A DNA stretch of 64,000 nt from Ruminococcus_G sp050944435 (lineage in GTDB: Bacteria > Bacillota > Clostridia > Lachnospirales > Lachnospiraceae), in the NCBI GenBank assembly GCA_050944435.1, contig JBMNRB010000002.1, positions 145,695-209,694 on the forward strand, given 5' to 3'. The position numbers were made by a program, and so were the translations under genes. This document shows positions 36,850 to 45,573 of the stretch, piece by piece. The notes beneath the pieces are model-generated. The model did no database searches, was not told the DNA's origin, and saw only the letters and a program-made list of their open reading frames with translations. The stretch's first letter is position 1. Each line of letters starts with the position of its first letter.

Positions 36850-38340
36850 ATGAAAAAAAGGTTAGTATGCGTGCTCCTGGGCCTTGTTCTGACAGTATCT
36901 CAGGTGATAACTGTGTTGGCTACAACGGAAGATGAGCTGAGACAACAGAAAAGCCAGGCAGAAAGTCAGTTAAGCGAAACCAATGCCGTAATTGATGATT
37001 TGTCCGAGAGACAGAGCGAAATCCAGGCGGAGATCAATTCCATGGATGCGGAAATGGTGGATCTGATGATTCAGATTGATGCAGCCAAAAACGATATCGA
37101 TGCAACTGAAACGCAAATTACTACAACGGAAGAGAATATTACTGCTAAAGAAGCAGAAATTAAACAGACAAAAGCTGATTTAAAAGAAGCAGAGGAGACG
37201 CGGGACAAACAGTATGAGGATATGAAAAAACGTATCCAGTATATCTATGAAAACGGCGGCGAGAGTGCCTGGTTCCAGATGCTCTTCGATTCTGAAGATT
37301 TTTCAAAAGTACTTACCCGTGCAGAATACGTACAGGATCTGCAGGACTATGACCGGTCCCAGTTGGAAGCATATGTTGAAGTGGTAAATCAGGTAAAAGA
37401 ACTGAAAGCTTCTCTGGAAACCCAGAAAACAGAATTGGAAACAGAGAAAGCTTCATTGGAAGAACAGAAAGCTTCTCTGGAGTCACAGAAAGCTGATCTG
37501 GAGGGACAGCAGTCAGATCTGCAGACACAGATTGACGCAAAAAAAGCTGCCAGCAGTGATTATGAAAGTCAGATTGCAACTGCCCGTCAGCAGGCAGAAG
37601 AAATCAGTAATCTGATTGCTGAACAGGAAGCTGAACTTAACCGTCTGGAAGAAGAACGCAGACAAGCAGAAGAAGAGGCGGCACGGCAGGCGGCAGCAGA
37701 AGAAGCGGCTAGACAGGCAGCGGCTGAGGAAGCTGCAAGACAGCAGGCAGAGGAAGAAGAACAGGCGGAAGAAGAGGCTCAGGAAGCCGCTTCCGAGGAG
37801 ACTTCTGCAGAAGATGCGGAAACGTCAGAAAGTGATTCCAGTGACGGCGGAAGCAGCGAGGAAGTTTACGAAGAGGAATCCAATGAAGAAGAATCTTACG
37901 AAGAAGAATCTTCTGATACTTCATCGGAGGACAGCTCTTATGAAGATACTTCATCATCCGAAGATTCCGGATATTCCAGCGGCGGATCTTCAGGCAGTGC
38001 AATTGTAGCTTATGCAGATCAGTTTGTGGGAAATCCCTATGTATGGGGAGGAAACTCTCTGACCAACGGTATTGACTGTTCACACTTCGTATATCAGGTT
38101 CTGAAAAACTGCGGAGTATACAGCGGCGGTTATACCACATCCTCCGGATGGAGATATCTTGGAACTGCAGTAGGCAGTCTGGCAGAAGCCCAGGCCGGCG
38201 ATGTTATCTGCTATTCCGGTCACGTGGCGATCTATGATGGAAACGGAGGAATTGTAGAAGCCAAAGGAAGCGCCTGGGGTATTACCCATGACAGAAGCGC
38301 CGACTGCAAAACAATTCTTGCCATTCGAAGATTTACATAA
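36850..38340 (+). CDS. Secreted coiled-coil NlpC/P60 peptidoglycan hydrolase
   Basis: 496 residues. A signal peptide (about 1-25, VLLGLVLTVSQVITVLATTE) is followed by a long coiled coil (about 27-290) like that of PcsB/CwlO proteins, an Ala/Glu repeat (275-300), a very acidic Ser/Glu linker (about 300-375) and a C-terminal NlpC/P60 domain. Catalytic Cys is in GIDCSHFVYQ and His in SGHVAIYDGN; the domain begins at YADQFVGNPYVWGG. Such proteins cut peptide stems during cell separation, often gated by FtsEX through the coiled coil. Monocistronic with its own promoter and terminator. Confidence 0.92.
   Translation: MKKRLVCVLLGLVLTVSQVITVLATTEDELRQQKSQAESQLSETNAVIDDLSERQSEIQAEINSMDAEMVDLMIQIDAAKNDIDATETQITTTEENITAKEAEIKQTKADLKEAEETRDKQYEDMKKRIQYIYENGGESAWFQMLFDSEDFSKVLTRAEYVQDLQDYDRSQLEAYVEVVNQVKELKASLETQKTELETEKASLEEQKASLESQKADLEGQQSDLQTQIDAKKAASSDYESQIATARQQAEEISNLIAEQEAELNRLEEERRQAEEEAARQAAAEEAARQAAAEEAARQQAEEEEQAEEEAQEAASEETSAEDAETSESDSSDGGSSEEVYEEESNEEESYEEESSDTSSEDSSYEDTSSSEDSGYSSGGSSGSAIVAYADQFVGNPYVWGGNSLTNGIDCSHFVYQVLKNCGVYSGGYTTSSGWRYLGTAVGSLAEAQAGDVICYSGHVAIYDGNGGIVEAKGSAWGITHDRSADCKTILAIRRFT
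37672..37752 (+). repeat. In-frame tandem repeat (EEAARQAAA) in the coiled-coil protein
   Basis: Three consecutive near-identical nine-codon units encode EEAARQAAA, EEAARQAAA and EEAARQQAE. The codons differ between copies (gcggca, gcggct, gctgca), so the protein repeat is kept while the DNA has diverged. A separate block at about 37415-37510 shows heptad-like units such as LETEKAS, LEEQKAS and LESQKAD. Confidence 0.8.
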
Positions 38341-38366
38341 TTGTATTTTAGTTTGTTGAAGAGAAT

Positions 38367-38404
38367 AAGCCCATTGCCAGGTTTGCCTGGCGATGGGCTT
38401 TTGC
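38367..38404 (+). terminator. Terminator of the NlpC/P60 gene
   Basis: AAGCCCATTGCCAGG and CCTGGCGATGGGCTT form a 15-base stem with one T-G pair and a TTTG loop, followed by TTGCC, 27 bases after the stop. Confidence 0.85.
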
Positions 38405-38494
38405 CGTTTCAGTTTCCAGGGAAGGGTATGGAGGTTGCATTTTTCAAAAAAAACAGGTATACTTAAACATCTAAGAAACATTGGAGGAAAATAA

Positions 38495-39568
38495 ATGAAA
38501 TCGTGGAGAGATAACGTGAGACGGGTCATTCCCTATGTTCCAGGCGAACAGCCCCAGGATCCGGATATGATAAAGCTGAATACAAATGAAAATCCATATC
38601 CGCCGTCTCCAAGAGTGAGAGAAGCAATAAAAAATCTGGATTCCGATACTTTCCGGTTGTATCCGGACCCCACAGCACATAAGCTGGTAAAGGCCATTGC
38701 CGATTATCACGAACTGAAAGAGAATCAGGTGTTTGCCGGGGTGGGCTCGGATGATGTGCTGGCGATGGCATTTATGACTTTTTTTAACAGTGATAAACCG
38801 ATTTTGTTTCCTGATATTACATATTCCTTTTACGATGTGTGGGCCGAATTGCTGCGGATCCCTTATGAAAGGATTCCACTGAATCAAAGCCTGCAAATCT
38901 GCGGGGAGGATTATTGCCGGGAGAACGGCGGAATTGTTTTTCCCAATCCCAATGCTCCCACCGGAGCTGCTCTTTCTTTAAAGGAAGTGCGCGGCATACT
39001 GGAGAATAACCGGGAGACGGCAGTGATTGTGGATGAGGCATACGTGGATTTTGGGGCCGACACAGCTCTTCCTCTCCTTAAAGAATACGATAATTTACTG
39101 GTGGTACGGACCTTTTCCAAATCCCGGTCGATGGCGGGGATGCGTATCGGCTATGCCTGCGGAAACGAAGAAATGATCCGTTGTCTCAACGACGTAAAAT
39201 ATTCTTTTAACTCTTATACGATGGATATGACGGTTCTGGAAGCGGGAGCAGCTTCTATTGCCGATGAGAAGTATTTTCGTGAGACCATTGAAAAAGTAGT
39301 GGAAACAAGGGAATGGACCCAGAGCCAATTGAGGCGGCTGGGATTTACGCTGCAGGATTCCAGGGCGAATTTTGTGTTCGTCAGCCACGGAGAGTGTCCG
39401 GCGCGGGAGCTTTTTGAAGAACTGCGGAAAAATCATATCTATGTCCGGTACTTTGATAAACCCAGAATTGACAACTATCTGAGGATTACCATAGGCACGC
39501 CGGAGGAGATGAAAAGGCTGATTGATTTTCTGGAACATTATCTGACAAAGAGAAAAGGAGAAAGGTAA
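38495..39568 (+). CDS. hisC: Histidinol-phosphate aminotransferase-like protein
   Basis: 357 residues. A PLP-dependent class I/II aminotransferase: IKLNTNENPYPPSPRV is the substrate loop of HisC, FPNPNAPTGAALSL and VIVDEAYVDFG are conserved, and the PLP lysine is in RTFSKSRSMAGMRIGYA. HisC converts imidazole acetol phosphate and glutamate to histidinol phosphate; related proteins act on aromatic or Thr-derived substrates. No other his gene is adjacent, so the substrate could be broader. TTGGAGGAAAA precedes the ATG. Confidence 0.85.
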   Translation: MKSWRDNVRRVIPYVPGEQPQDPDMIKLNTNENPYPPSPRVREAIKNLDSDTFRLYPDPTAHKLVKAIADYHELKENQVFAGVGSDDVLAMAFMTFFNSDKPILFPDITYSFYDVWAELLRIPYERIPLNQSLQICGEDYCRENGGIVFPNPNAPTGAALSLKEVRGILENNRETAVIVDEAYVDFGADTALPLLKEYDNLLVVRTFSKSRSMAGMRIGYACGNEEMIRCLNDVKYSFNSYTMDMTVLEAGAASIADEKYFRETIEKVVETREWTQSQLRRLGFTLQDSRANFVFVSHGECPARELFEELRKNHIYVRYFDKPRIDNYLRITIGTPEEMKRLIDFLEHYLTKRKGER

Positions 39569-39569
39569 T

Positions 39570-40070
39570 ATGGACTCACTGGTACAATGGTTTACCACTA
39601 ATCTTGCGCCCTACATTTCGGAAACGGCGATTATATTTATTATCTCTTTATTTCCCATTCTGGAATTAAGAGGAGGGCTTCTGGCAGCGTCCCTTTTGAA
39701 TGTGGACGCACTGACGGCAATTCCCGTCTGTATAATAGGAAATATTCTGCCGATTCCGTTTATTCTGCTGTTTATTAAGCAGATTTTCCGGTGGCTGAAA
39801 AAGACAAAGACTTTCCGGCCGCTGATTGAAAAACTGGAAAAGCGGGCAATGGGAAAAAGCGATCAGATCAAAAGGTACGAATTCTGGGGACTGATGATAT
39901 TTGTCGGGATTCCCCTTCCGGGGACAGGGGCATGGACGGGGGCTTTGATTGCCTCTCTTTTGGAGATTGACATTAAAAAATCGTCTTTGGCTATATTGCT
40001 GGGGATTTTGTTGGCAGCTCTGATTATGACGGTCTTTTCCTACGGAATTATTGGAAATATTATAAGATGA
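39570..40070 (+). CDS. Small membrane protein of the 'small multidrug export' (COG2426) family
   Basis: 166 residues with four or five membrane segments. ISLFPILELRGGLLAASLL and FVGIPLPGTGAWTGALIASL are the two conserved repeats of the Sm_multidrug_ex family, which relates to the DedA/SNARE-like fold; transport activity has not been shown. AAAAGGAGAAAGG precedes the ATG that begins one base after the hisC stop, so both are translated from one message. Confidence 0.82.
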   Translation: MDSLVQWFTTNLAPYISETAIIFIISLFPILELRGGLLAASLLNVDALTAIPVCIIGNILPIPFILLFIKQIFRWLKKTKTFRPLIEKLEKRAMGKSDQIKRYEFWGLMIFVGIPLPGTGAWTGALIASLLEIDIKKSSLAILLGILLAALIMTVFSYGIIGNIIR

Positions 40071-40073
40071 TAA

Positions 40074-40113
40074 AAAGGCTGATTTCTATTTGTGAGAAAT
40101 CAGCCCTTTTTTC
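40074..40113 (+). terminator. Terminator after hisC and the membrane protein gene
   Basis: AAAAAGGCTGATTTCT and AGAAATCAGCCCTTTTTT form a stem of about 13 bases with a 6-7 base loop and a six-T tail, immediately after the stop. Confidence 0.9.
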
Positions 40114-40193
40114 TGCAATAATGTGCAAGAGGTTTTTAAAAAAGTGTGATAAAGTAAGGAAAAACAGAGACGGAAAAGCGGAGGTGAGCGGTG

Positions 40194-41813
40194 ATGAAGG
40201 TGATCATTGTGGATGATGAAAAGAAGCTGTGTCAGCTGATACAGTATCTGATCAATTGGGAAAAGCTGAATTTGACGGTTGCGGGGGTTGCCTATAACGG
40301 CATTGATGCATTGAAACTGATTGAGGAAACACGGCCTGATATCGTGATTACAGACATTAAAATGCCCGGCTGCGACGGGCTGGAGCTGATTGAACGGGTA
40401 CAGGCCAGAAAGTATGACGTGCATTTTATTATCATCAGCGGGTATGAGGATTTCGAGTATGCCAGGAAAGCAATCCGTTATGGGGTAAGGGACTATCTGT
40501 CAAAGCCCATACAGGAAGATGAGCTGGAAGAAGTGCTGCAGCGGGTGATCGCGGAACGGACAGAGCAGGAGGAGAAGGAAAAAAATGTTGCGCTGTTAAA
40601 GAACAAAGTGGCACAGCAGTCATCCCGCATCAAGCGGACGTTTCTGAAGGATTTGATTAATCAGGAGCTGAAAAATTTTCTGCAGAAGGATCTGGATGAA
40701 ATCAACGAACGGTTCCACTGTAATTTTCAGCCCGGCAACTTTCAGATTTTGTATGTCAAGCCGGATTTGCCGGAAGTGGAAGAATACGAACTGGTATATC
40801 AGCAGCTGATGGAGAAAATCAGTGAATTGTGCAGAAAGGAACTGCAGGAACAGTGTCTGGAACTGATTACCTGTGAAGATGATCTGGGCGTCTGCGTCCT
40901 TTTGAATTATCCGGAAGGGGAGCTGAAGGATTTCCGGTGGCGTCTGAAACATATACGGTCCAACAGTGCGGGACTGAGAGAAATTTCTCAGGATATTCAT
41001 GTGACGGTGGGGATCGGAAGACCGGTACAGGATCTTACCTATATCGAGCAGTCCTATGTGGATGCCAGAAGCGCGGTGCTGAACCGTATTTGTCTGGGGA
41101 CGGATAAGATTATCGGTGTGAACGAACAGGTCACGGAGGGGACGGCCTTTGATGCAGGTCAGGTGATTGACAGCAGTTTTCGAAATCAGTTTCGTGAGAG
41201 AACGGATATGTATGACAGTGCCGGAATCGGTCAGATGATGGTCGGAATAAAGGAACGCTGTATGGAAGTTCCGCAGATGGACGGCAATAAAATGTTCCTC
41301 ACGGTGAAGGAACTGGTGGATATGTTTCTGCTGGAAATGAAGAAAGGCAGAGCGTTCAGCCGGGAGGAGGAGATAAGGGAAAAATTCCAGAAAGAGTTTT
41401 ACCGGTGCACCACTGTGGAAGAGGTATTTCTGCGCACCTTCCGGCTGATGGAAAAGTATATGGAAGCGGAACTGGAGGCCAGCCGGCAGGTTGAAATCAA
41501 GCCGGTAAAACTGGTGAAATCTTATATTCAAGATCATTTTTCTGAACCGATCAAACTGGAAGAGCTGGCGGAAATGGTAGGATTTAATTCGGCCTACTTT
41601 TCCACCATGTTTCGAAAAGAGACGGGACAGACGTTAACAGAATATATTCTGGAAGTACGGATGGAGCAGGCAAAGGAACTGCTGAAGCAAAAAGATATCA
41701 AGATTAATCATATTCCGGAAATGATTGGAATGGGAGATGCTAAATATTTTTCAAAACAATTTAAAAAGGTCAGCGGTCTGACTCCTTCCCAGTACCGGAA
41801 ATTTTTCGGATAG
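40194..41813 (+). CDS. AraC-type response regulator (YesN class)
   Basis: 539 residues. A receiver domain (1-120): KVIIVDDEKKLCQLIQYLIN, phospho-Asp in IVITDIKMPGCDGLELI, Lys in YLSKPIQEDEL. A long central region (about 130-430) follows, then two AraC helix-turn-helices at the C-terminus (VKSYIQDHFSEPIKLEELAE, MVGFNSAYFSTMFRKETG, IPEMIGMGDAKYFSKQFK, GLTPSQYRKFFG). The ATG at 40194 is preferred over a GTG at 40191 because GGAGGTG lies 7 bases upstream. It forms a two-component pair with the next gene and likely activates the sugar ABC operon at 44475. Confidence 0.92.
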   Translation: MKVIIVDDEKKLCQLIQYLINWEKLNLTVAGVAYNGIDALKLIEETRPDIVITDIKMPGCDGLELIERVQARKYDVHFIIISGYEDFEYARKAIRYGVRDYLSKPIQEDELEEVLQRVIAERTEQEEKEKNVALLKNKVAQQSSRIKRTFLKDLINQELKNFLQKDLDEINERFHCNFQPGNFQILYVKPDLPEVEEYELVYQQLMEKISELCRKELQEQCLELITCEDDLGVCVLLNYPEGELKDFRWRLKHIRSNSAGLREISQDIHVTVGIGRPVQDLTYIEQSYVDARSAVLNRICLGTDKIIGVNEQVTEGTAFDAGQVIDSSFRNQFRERTDMYDSAGIGQMMVGIKERCMEVPQMDGNKMFLTVKELVDMFLLEMKKGRAFSREEEIREKFQKEFYRCTTVEEVFLRTFRLMEKYMEAELEASRQVEIKPVKLVKSYIQDHFSEPIKLEELAEMVGFNSAYFSTMFRKETGQTLTEYILEVRMEQAKELLKQKDIKINHIPEMIGMGDAKYFSKQFKKVSGLTPSQYRKFFG

Positions 41814-41824
41814 GAGGGGAACAG

Positions 41825-42898
41825 TTGAAAAAAAAGAAATATTGGTATTACCAGGTGCGGCGCCTGGTCCGGGTTCTGTACCTTCTCTTAGCTGCTAATT
41901 TTCTGCTTCTTCTGCTGGTGTTTTCTGAAAGAATCCAGGTGTCTCATGCCATTTTGGGAGCATCTTTGGTGTGTCTGACGCTGACGGTTATCATCACTTA
42001 TCTTGCAGGGAGAATTTATGTGTTTAATCCCATGAAAAATTTGAAGCAGACCTTTGAGTTGTTTAACCGGGGATATATCTATGAAGAGCTGTTCCACAAC
42101 AATTTTGTCATGGATGAGGAAATGGAAAAAATGCTGAGAAATCTGGAGGTGATGACGGACAGAAATACGGCTGTGGATATGGCCAAAAAGCAAGTGGAGT
42201 ATCTGACGCTGCAGAATCAGATGAATCCCCATTTTCTCTACAATACGCTGGAATCCATCCGGGCGGAGGCGCTTTTGGCGGGACAGACTTCCATAGCGGG
42301 TATGTCGGAAGCCCTTTCCAAGTTTTTCCGCTATACCATCACCAATAAAGAAAATATTGTGACTCTGGCGGATGAGGTGGAAAATGTAAAAAACTATTTT
42401 AAAATTCAGAAATACCGGTTTGAGGACAGAATTCATCTGGAAATCCACTGCGACGATGAAGAAATGTTGTTTCAGTGCTGGATGTTAAAGCTGACGCTGC
42501 AGCCGCTGGTGGAAAATGCCATTCAGCATGGGGTTGAGGCGGAAGTAGGACGGGGAACCATTGAAATTGACCTGGAACGGACCAAGACGAAAGTATTTAT
42601 TTCTGTACGGGATTATGGAGCTGGAATGGAGGAAGAGAAAATCGTCGAACTGAACCGGATGTTTCAGGAACCGGATAAGCAGATTACAGCGGCATTTTCG
42701 CGGAAAAAGTCTGGAATTGCACTGAGGAATGTCAATGCCCGGATTAAAATGCTGTTTGGAATGGAGTATGGGCTGTATATTTTGGGATCTATGTATGCGG
42801 GAACGGAAATCAGAATCACTCTTCCAAATTTGGATGAATCCATGGCAAAAGGGTATATTAAGGCTCTTGACCGGGAACAGGGAGGAAAAGGACGGTGA
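41825..42898 (+). CDS. Sensor histidine kinase (YesM class) lacking an extracytoplasmic sensor domain
   Basis: 357 residues; TTG start preceded by AGGAGGGG. Two membrane segments near residues 15-35 and 43-62 are joined by a loop of only a few residues, whereas typical YesM kinases have an extracytoplasmic dCache-like domain of about 250 residues there. The cytoplasmic part has the His_kinase phospho-acceptor LQNQMNPHFLYNTLESIRAE, the N box LQPLVENAIQHGVEAEVGRG and VRDYGAGM with a degenerate second G box. The end overlaps the next gene by 4 bases. With no ligand-binding domain, input must come from another protein, the pseudo-ATPase or transporter being the obvious candidates. Confidence 0.9.
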   Translation: MKKKKYWYYQVRRLVRVLYLLLAANFLLLLLVFSERIQVSHAILGASLVCLTLTVIITYLAGRIYVFNPMKNLKQTFELFNRGYIYEELFHNNFVMDEEMEKMLRNLEVMTDRNTAVDMAKKQVEYLTLQNQMNPHFLYNTLESIRAEALLAGQTSIAGMSEALSKFFRYTITNKENIVTLADEVENVKNYFKIQKYRFEDRIHLEIHCDDEEMLFQCWMLKLTLQPLVENAIQHGVEAEVGRGTIEIDLERTKTKVFISVRDYGAGMEEEKIVELNRMFQEPDKQITAAFSRKKSGIALRNVNARIKMLFGMEYGLYILGSMYAGTEIRITLPNLDESMAKGYIKALDREQGGKGR

Positions 42899-44343
42899 AA
42901 GAGGAGGTACTCAGAATTGAGCGGGGGACGAAACGGATGGGGAAGTCTGCCGGAATTGTGGATTTTTCTATTCAGATATATCGGGGGGAAATCTGCGGGC
43001 TGTTAGTGGAGAATAATCTGGAAAGAAAAGTGCTGATTCAGATTTTAAGCGGGGAAGAGAGATTGGATTACGGCTGGGTATATGTGCAAGAATCCCTTTC
43101 TAAACCGGAAGAGTGCTCCCAGGTTCTGAAAGATGCGGTACGTCTGATCAACCGGCAGGATCGCTGCATCCCGGAGCTGACGGTAAAAGAAAATATTTTT
43201 GTTATGCAAAAGGGGATATCCTGGGGAAAGAGTGTAAAAAAACTCTGCGCATCGGCGGAAGGCTTTTTTGAAATGCTGCAGTATCCCATTAATCCGGAAG
43301 AAAGAACGGGAAATCTTCCACCTATTCAAAGAAAGGCAGTAGAACTGATGAATGCTTATATTTCCGGAAAGAAATTGGCGGTGCTGGCGGATATGGATGA
43401 ATTTTTTACTGAGGAGACCATGGAAACGTTTTTTGAACTGGTGGTGAAGCTGAAAGCACTGGGGATGGATTTTCTGCTTGTTTCCAATAACACCGGCGTT
43501 CTTTTTCGATATACAGAATACATGTATATTTTTGCTCATGGCAGAACGCGACACCGTATTTTAAGCAGTCATTATGATCCGGAATTTTTGTATGAAGTGA
43601 TGCTGGAGAATGTAAAATGGAACAGCATCTGTGAAAATACAGTGCCGGAGGAGAGAGAAATACTGCGGTTTGATCGAGTAGAAACCAGATACGGGGTGAA
43701 AATGGATTTTTCTGTTCGCGAGCGGGAGATTGTAAATTATGTGAGCAGTGATTTTGAATCCTGGAGGACGCCCGCGGCAGTATTAAGCGGTGAAGAAGAG
43801 ATAAAAAAGGGAGACATTTATATCATGGGGAAAAAATTCTCTCCCCATGTGTTCAGCGACGCTGCTCAGCAGAGGATCGGAATTCTGGAAGAGAATTCCC
43901 ATGAAGCTTCCATGTACCTGGACGGCAGCGTACTGGACAATATTCTGATGCTGGTATCGGGAAAGATAGGACTTAACGGTTTTTCATCCAAATACGTAAC
44001 CAGCCTGGAAAAGGAACTGCTTTCCACCGGGGAGTTTACCAGAGAAGAACTTCATCAGTCTATATATCAGGCCAGTCCTCACACCATTCAAAAGATGTCT
44101 TATTATCGCTGGATTATATTCCGTCCCAGGGTACTGATCTGTCTGCGTCCCTTTTCATCGGCGGATTATACCATTCAGAAGCTGACCTGCTGTCTGATCC
44201 AGACGGCTGTCCGTCATGGGATTTCTGTGCTGATTCTTTCTATGTCATTTTCGGAAGCAAGTATAACCGGCAGCAGAATTTTGGTGAACAAAGGTGGGAA
44301 AATTTATGAGTCGGACCGTGAAAATATAGAAAAATTATTTTGA
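42895..44343 (+). CDS. Degenerate RbsA-like double ABC domain protein (predicted inactive ATPase)
   Basis: 482 residues, the same size and two-domain layout as sugar ABC ATPases such as the live one at 45574. Each motif is altered: the first Walker A (GENGAGKST there) is VENNLERKV; the first signature/Walker B region reads PPIQRKAVELMNAYISGKK then LAVLADMDEF; the second P-loop region (GLVGAGRTE) is VSSDFESWRTP; and the second Walker B (FVFDEPTRG) is LICLRPFSSAD. No Walker Lys-Ser/Thr or catalytic Glu remains. The reading frame is nevertheless intact, overlaps the kinase gene by 4 bases, and keeps the fold's framework residues, so it is a maintained protein, not a decaying gene. It is probably a signalling or docking subunit; it could also be an allosteric partner of the transporter. 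Confidence 0.75.
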   Translation: MKEEVLRIERGTKRMGKSAGIVDFSIQIYRGEICGLLVENNLERKVLIQILSGEERLDYGWVYVQESLSKPEECSQVLKDAVRLINRQDRCIPELTVKENIFVMQKGISWGKSVKKLCASAEGFFEMLQYPINPEERTGNLPPIQRKAVELMNAYISGKKLAVLADMDEFFTEETMETFFELVVKLKALGMDFLLVSNNTGVLFRYTEYMYIFAHGRTRHRILSSHYDPEFLYEVMLENVKWNSICENTVPEEREILRFDRVETRYGVKMDFSVREREIVNYVSSDFESWRTPAAVLSGEEEIKKGDIYIMGKKFSPHVFSDAAQQRIGILEENSHEASMYLDGSVLDNILMLVSGKIGLNGFSSKYVTSLEKELLSTGEFTREELHQSIYQASPHTIQKMSYYRWIIFRPRVLICLRPFSSADYTIQKLTCCLIQTAVRHGISVLILSMSFSEASITGSRILVNKGGKIYESDRENIEKLF

Positions 44344-44347
44344 CGAC

Positions 44348-44378
44348 ATCTAAAAATATTACACCTTTATCTAAAAAT
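44348..44378 (+). promoter_or_regulatory. Direct repeat, candidate binding site of the AraC-type regulator
   Basis: ATCTAAAAAT occurs at 44348-44357 and 44369-44378, 21 bases apart (two helical turns), ending 8 bases upstream of a TTGAAA -35-like box (44387-44392); a TACAAT lies at 44408-44413. AraC-type activators typically bind such phased direct repeats just upstream of the -35. It lies between the regulatory genes and the sugar transporter genes. Confidence 0.6.
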
Positions 44379-44428
44379 CGTCAGTGTTGAAAAATAAAAG
44401 GACTTGATACAATAAGTTCATCAAAAAC

Positions 44429-44438
44429 GTACCGGTAC
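44429..44438 (+). promoter_or_regulatory. Perfect 10-base palindrome GTACCGGTAC
   Basis: It lies about 16 bases downstream of the TACAAT -10 candidate and 37 bases before the binding-protein start, a position suited to a repressor operator. No matching regulator is evident in the window. Confidence 0.4.
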
Positions 44439-44474
44439 AAAAATAATAAGAAGATAAAGAAGGGGAAAGGTGTT

Positions 44475-45500
44475 ATGAAGAGAAAAGTTTTAGCGGTTTT
44501 ACTTGCAGTCACCATGACAACGGCAATGGCAGCCTGCTCAGGAGGCGGAACAGAGGAAACATCTGGAAATGATACGGAGGCCAGTGCGGAAGAAAGCGGA
44601 ACGGAAGAAGGCGAGTCTTCATCAGAAAGTGGGGAAGTGGATACCAGTGATTTGTCTATCGGCGTGGTAATGAAACTCTATGATGAATTCCAGAATAAAG
44701 TTATCGACGGTGCGGAGGCAGCGGCGGAAGAAGTAGGAGCGTCCATCACCAGTGTGGCTCCTGATGATATTACAGACGCTGCTCAGCAGGTACAGATGAT
44801 TGAAAACTTTATTTCCCAGGAAGTGGACATCCTCTTGGTAGATCCTAATATTGCAGATTCGGTTATCACCGTTTTAAATGACGCTGTGGCACAGGATATT
44901 AAGGTTGTTCTGGTGGATACAGATTCCCCCAATTTTGAAAATCCGGTGACATACGTAGGAACACAGAATTATGACGCAGCATATGAAGGAGCTACGGAAT
45001 TTGCCTCCAGACTTCCTGAAGGGGCAAATGTGGTAATTGCCACAGGCCAGCAGGGAGATGATAATCATGAGAAACGTTCTTCCGGTTACAAAGACGCCAT
45101 GGAAGACGCCGGGTGCAACGTATTGGATCTGCAGTACTGTGATAATTCAGCAGATTTGACGGCAGGACAGGTGGAAGACTGGATTCAGAAATACGGAGTA
45201 GACGGTATTGACGCGGTGATGTGTACCGACGACGATGCGTGCATGGGAGCTATTCAGGCGATCAAGCAGAATAATGCAACGGACTCCATTAAAGTCTGCA
45301 GCTTCAACGGATTCCAGGTAGCGCTTCAGGCCATCGGTGAGGGAACCATGGAAATGACGATTGCACAGCAGCCGTACGAAATGGGATACCAGGCGGTAAT
45401 GTGCGGAATTGGTTCTCTGGAAGGTGAAACCTATGACCGCCAGATTCCGGTAGATGTGGAAATCATCGATTCTACCAACTATGAGGAATATCTGGAATAG
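44475..45500 (+). CDS. Sugar ABC transporter substrate-binding lipoprotein (RbsB-like)
   Basis: 341 residues. The lipobox ends MAAC with the Cys near residue 20, followed by a Gly/Ser/Glu-rich linker to about 55. The mature part (LSIGVVMKLYDEFQNKVIDG, DILLVDPNIADSVITVLNDA, VVLVDTDSP, and the late GYQAVMCGIGSLEGE) is a Peripla_BP_4 sugar-binding fold; VDTD(S/T) is a ligand-contact motif of this family. It is the first gene of the importer with ATPase 45574 and permease 47081. A terminator hairpin after it would allow more binding protein than ATPase. Ligand unknown; galactose, ribose or inositol-like sugars are all possible. Confidence 0.88.
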   Translation: MKRKVLAVLLAVTMTTAMAACSGGGTEETSGNDTEASAEESGTEEGESSSESGEVDTSDLSIGVVMKLYDEFQNKVIDGAEAAAEEVGASITSVAPDDITDAAQQVQMIENFISQEVDILLVDPNIADSVITVLNDAVAQDIKVVLVDTDSPNFENPVTYVGTQNYDAAYEGATEFASRLPEGANVVIATGQQGDDNHEKRSSGYKDAMEDAGCNVLDLQYCDNSADLTAGQVEDWIQKYGVDGIDAVMCTDDDACMGAIQAIKQNNATDSIKVCSFNGFQVALQAIGEGTMEMTIAQQPYEMGYQAVMCGIGSLEGETYDRQIPVDVEIIDSTNYEEYLE

Positions 45501-45514
45501 AACAGAAAAAAGTT

Positions 45515-45545
45515 CAGGGCTGCCGGTGATCGGGCAGCCCTTTTC
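45515..45545 (+). terminator. Intra-operon terminator/attenuator
   Basis: GGGCTGCC / GGCAGCCC (45517-45524 and 45533-45540), an 8-base stem with an 8-base loop and a TTTTC tail, between the substrate-binding gene and the ATPase gene. It probably sets the ratio of the binding protein to the membrane components. Confidence 0.8.
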
Positions 45546-45573
45546 AGAACAGAAAGAATAGAAGGTGAGAGAG

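Noticed and set aside
42895..44343. Annotation as a functional sugar ABC transporter ATPase
   Set aside because: None of the nucleotide-binding motifs is intact in either domain, and a complete ATPase is encoded at 45574 for the same transporter.
42895..44343. Reading the degenerate ATPase as a pseudogene
   Set aside because: There is no frameshift or internal stop over 482 codons, length and domain layout are preserved, and it is translationally coupled to the kinase.
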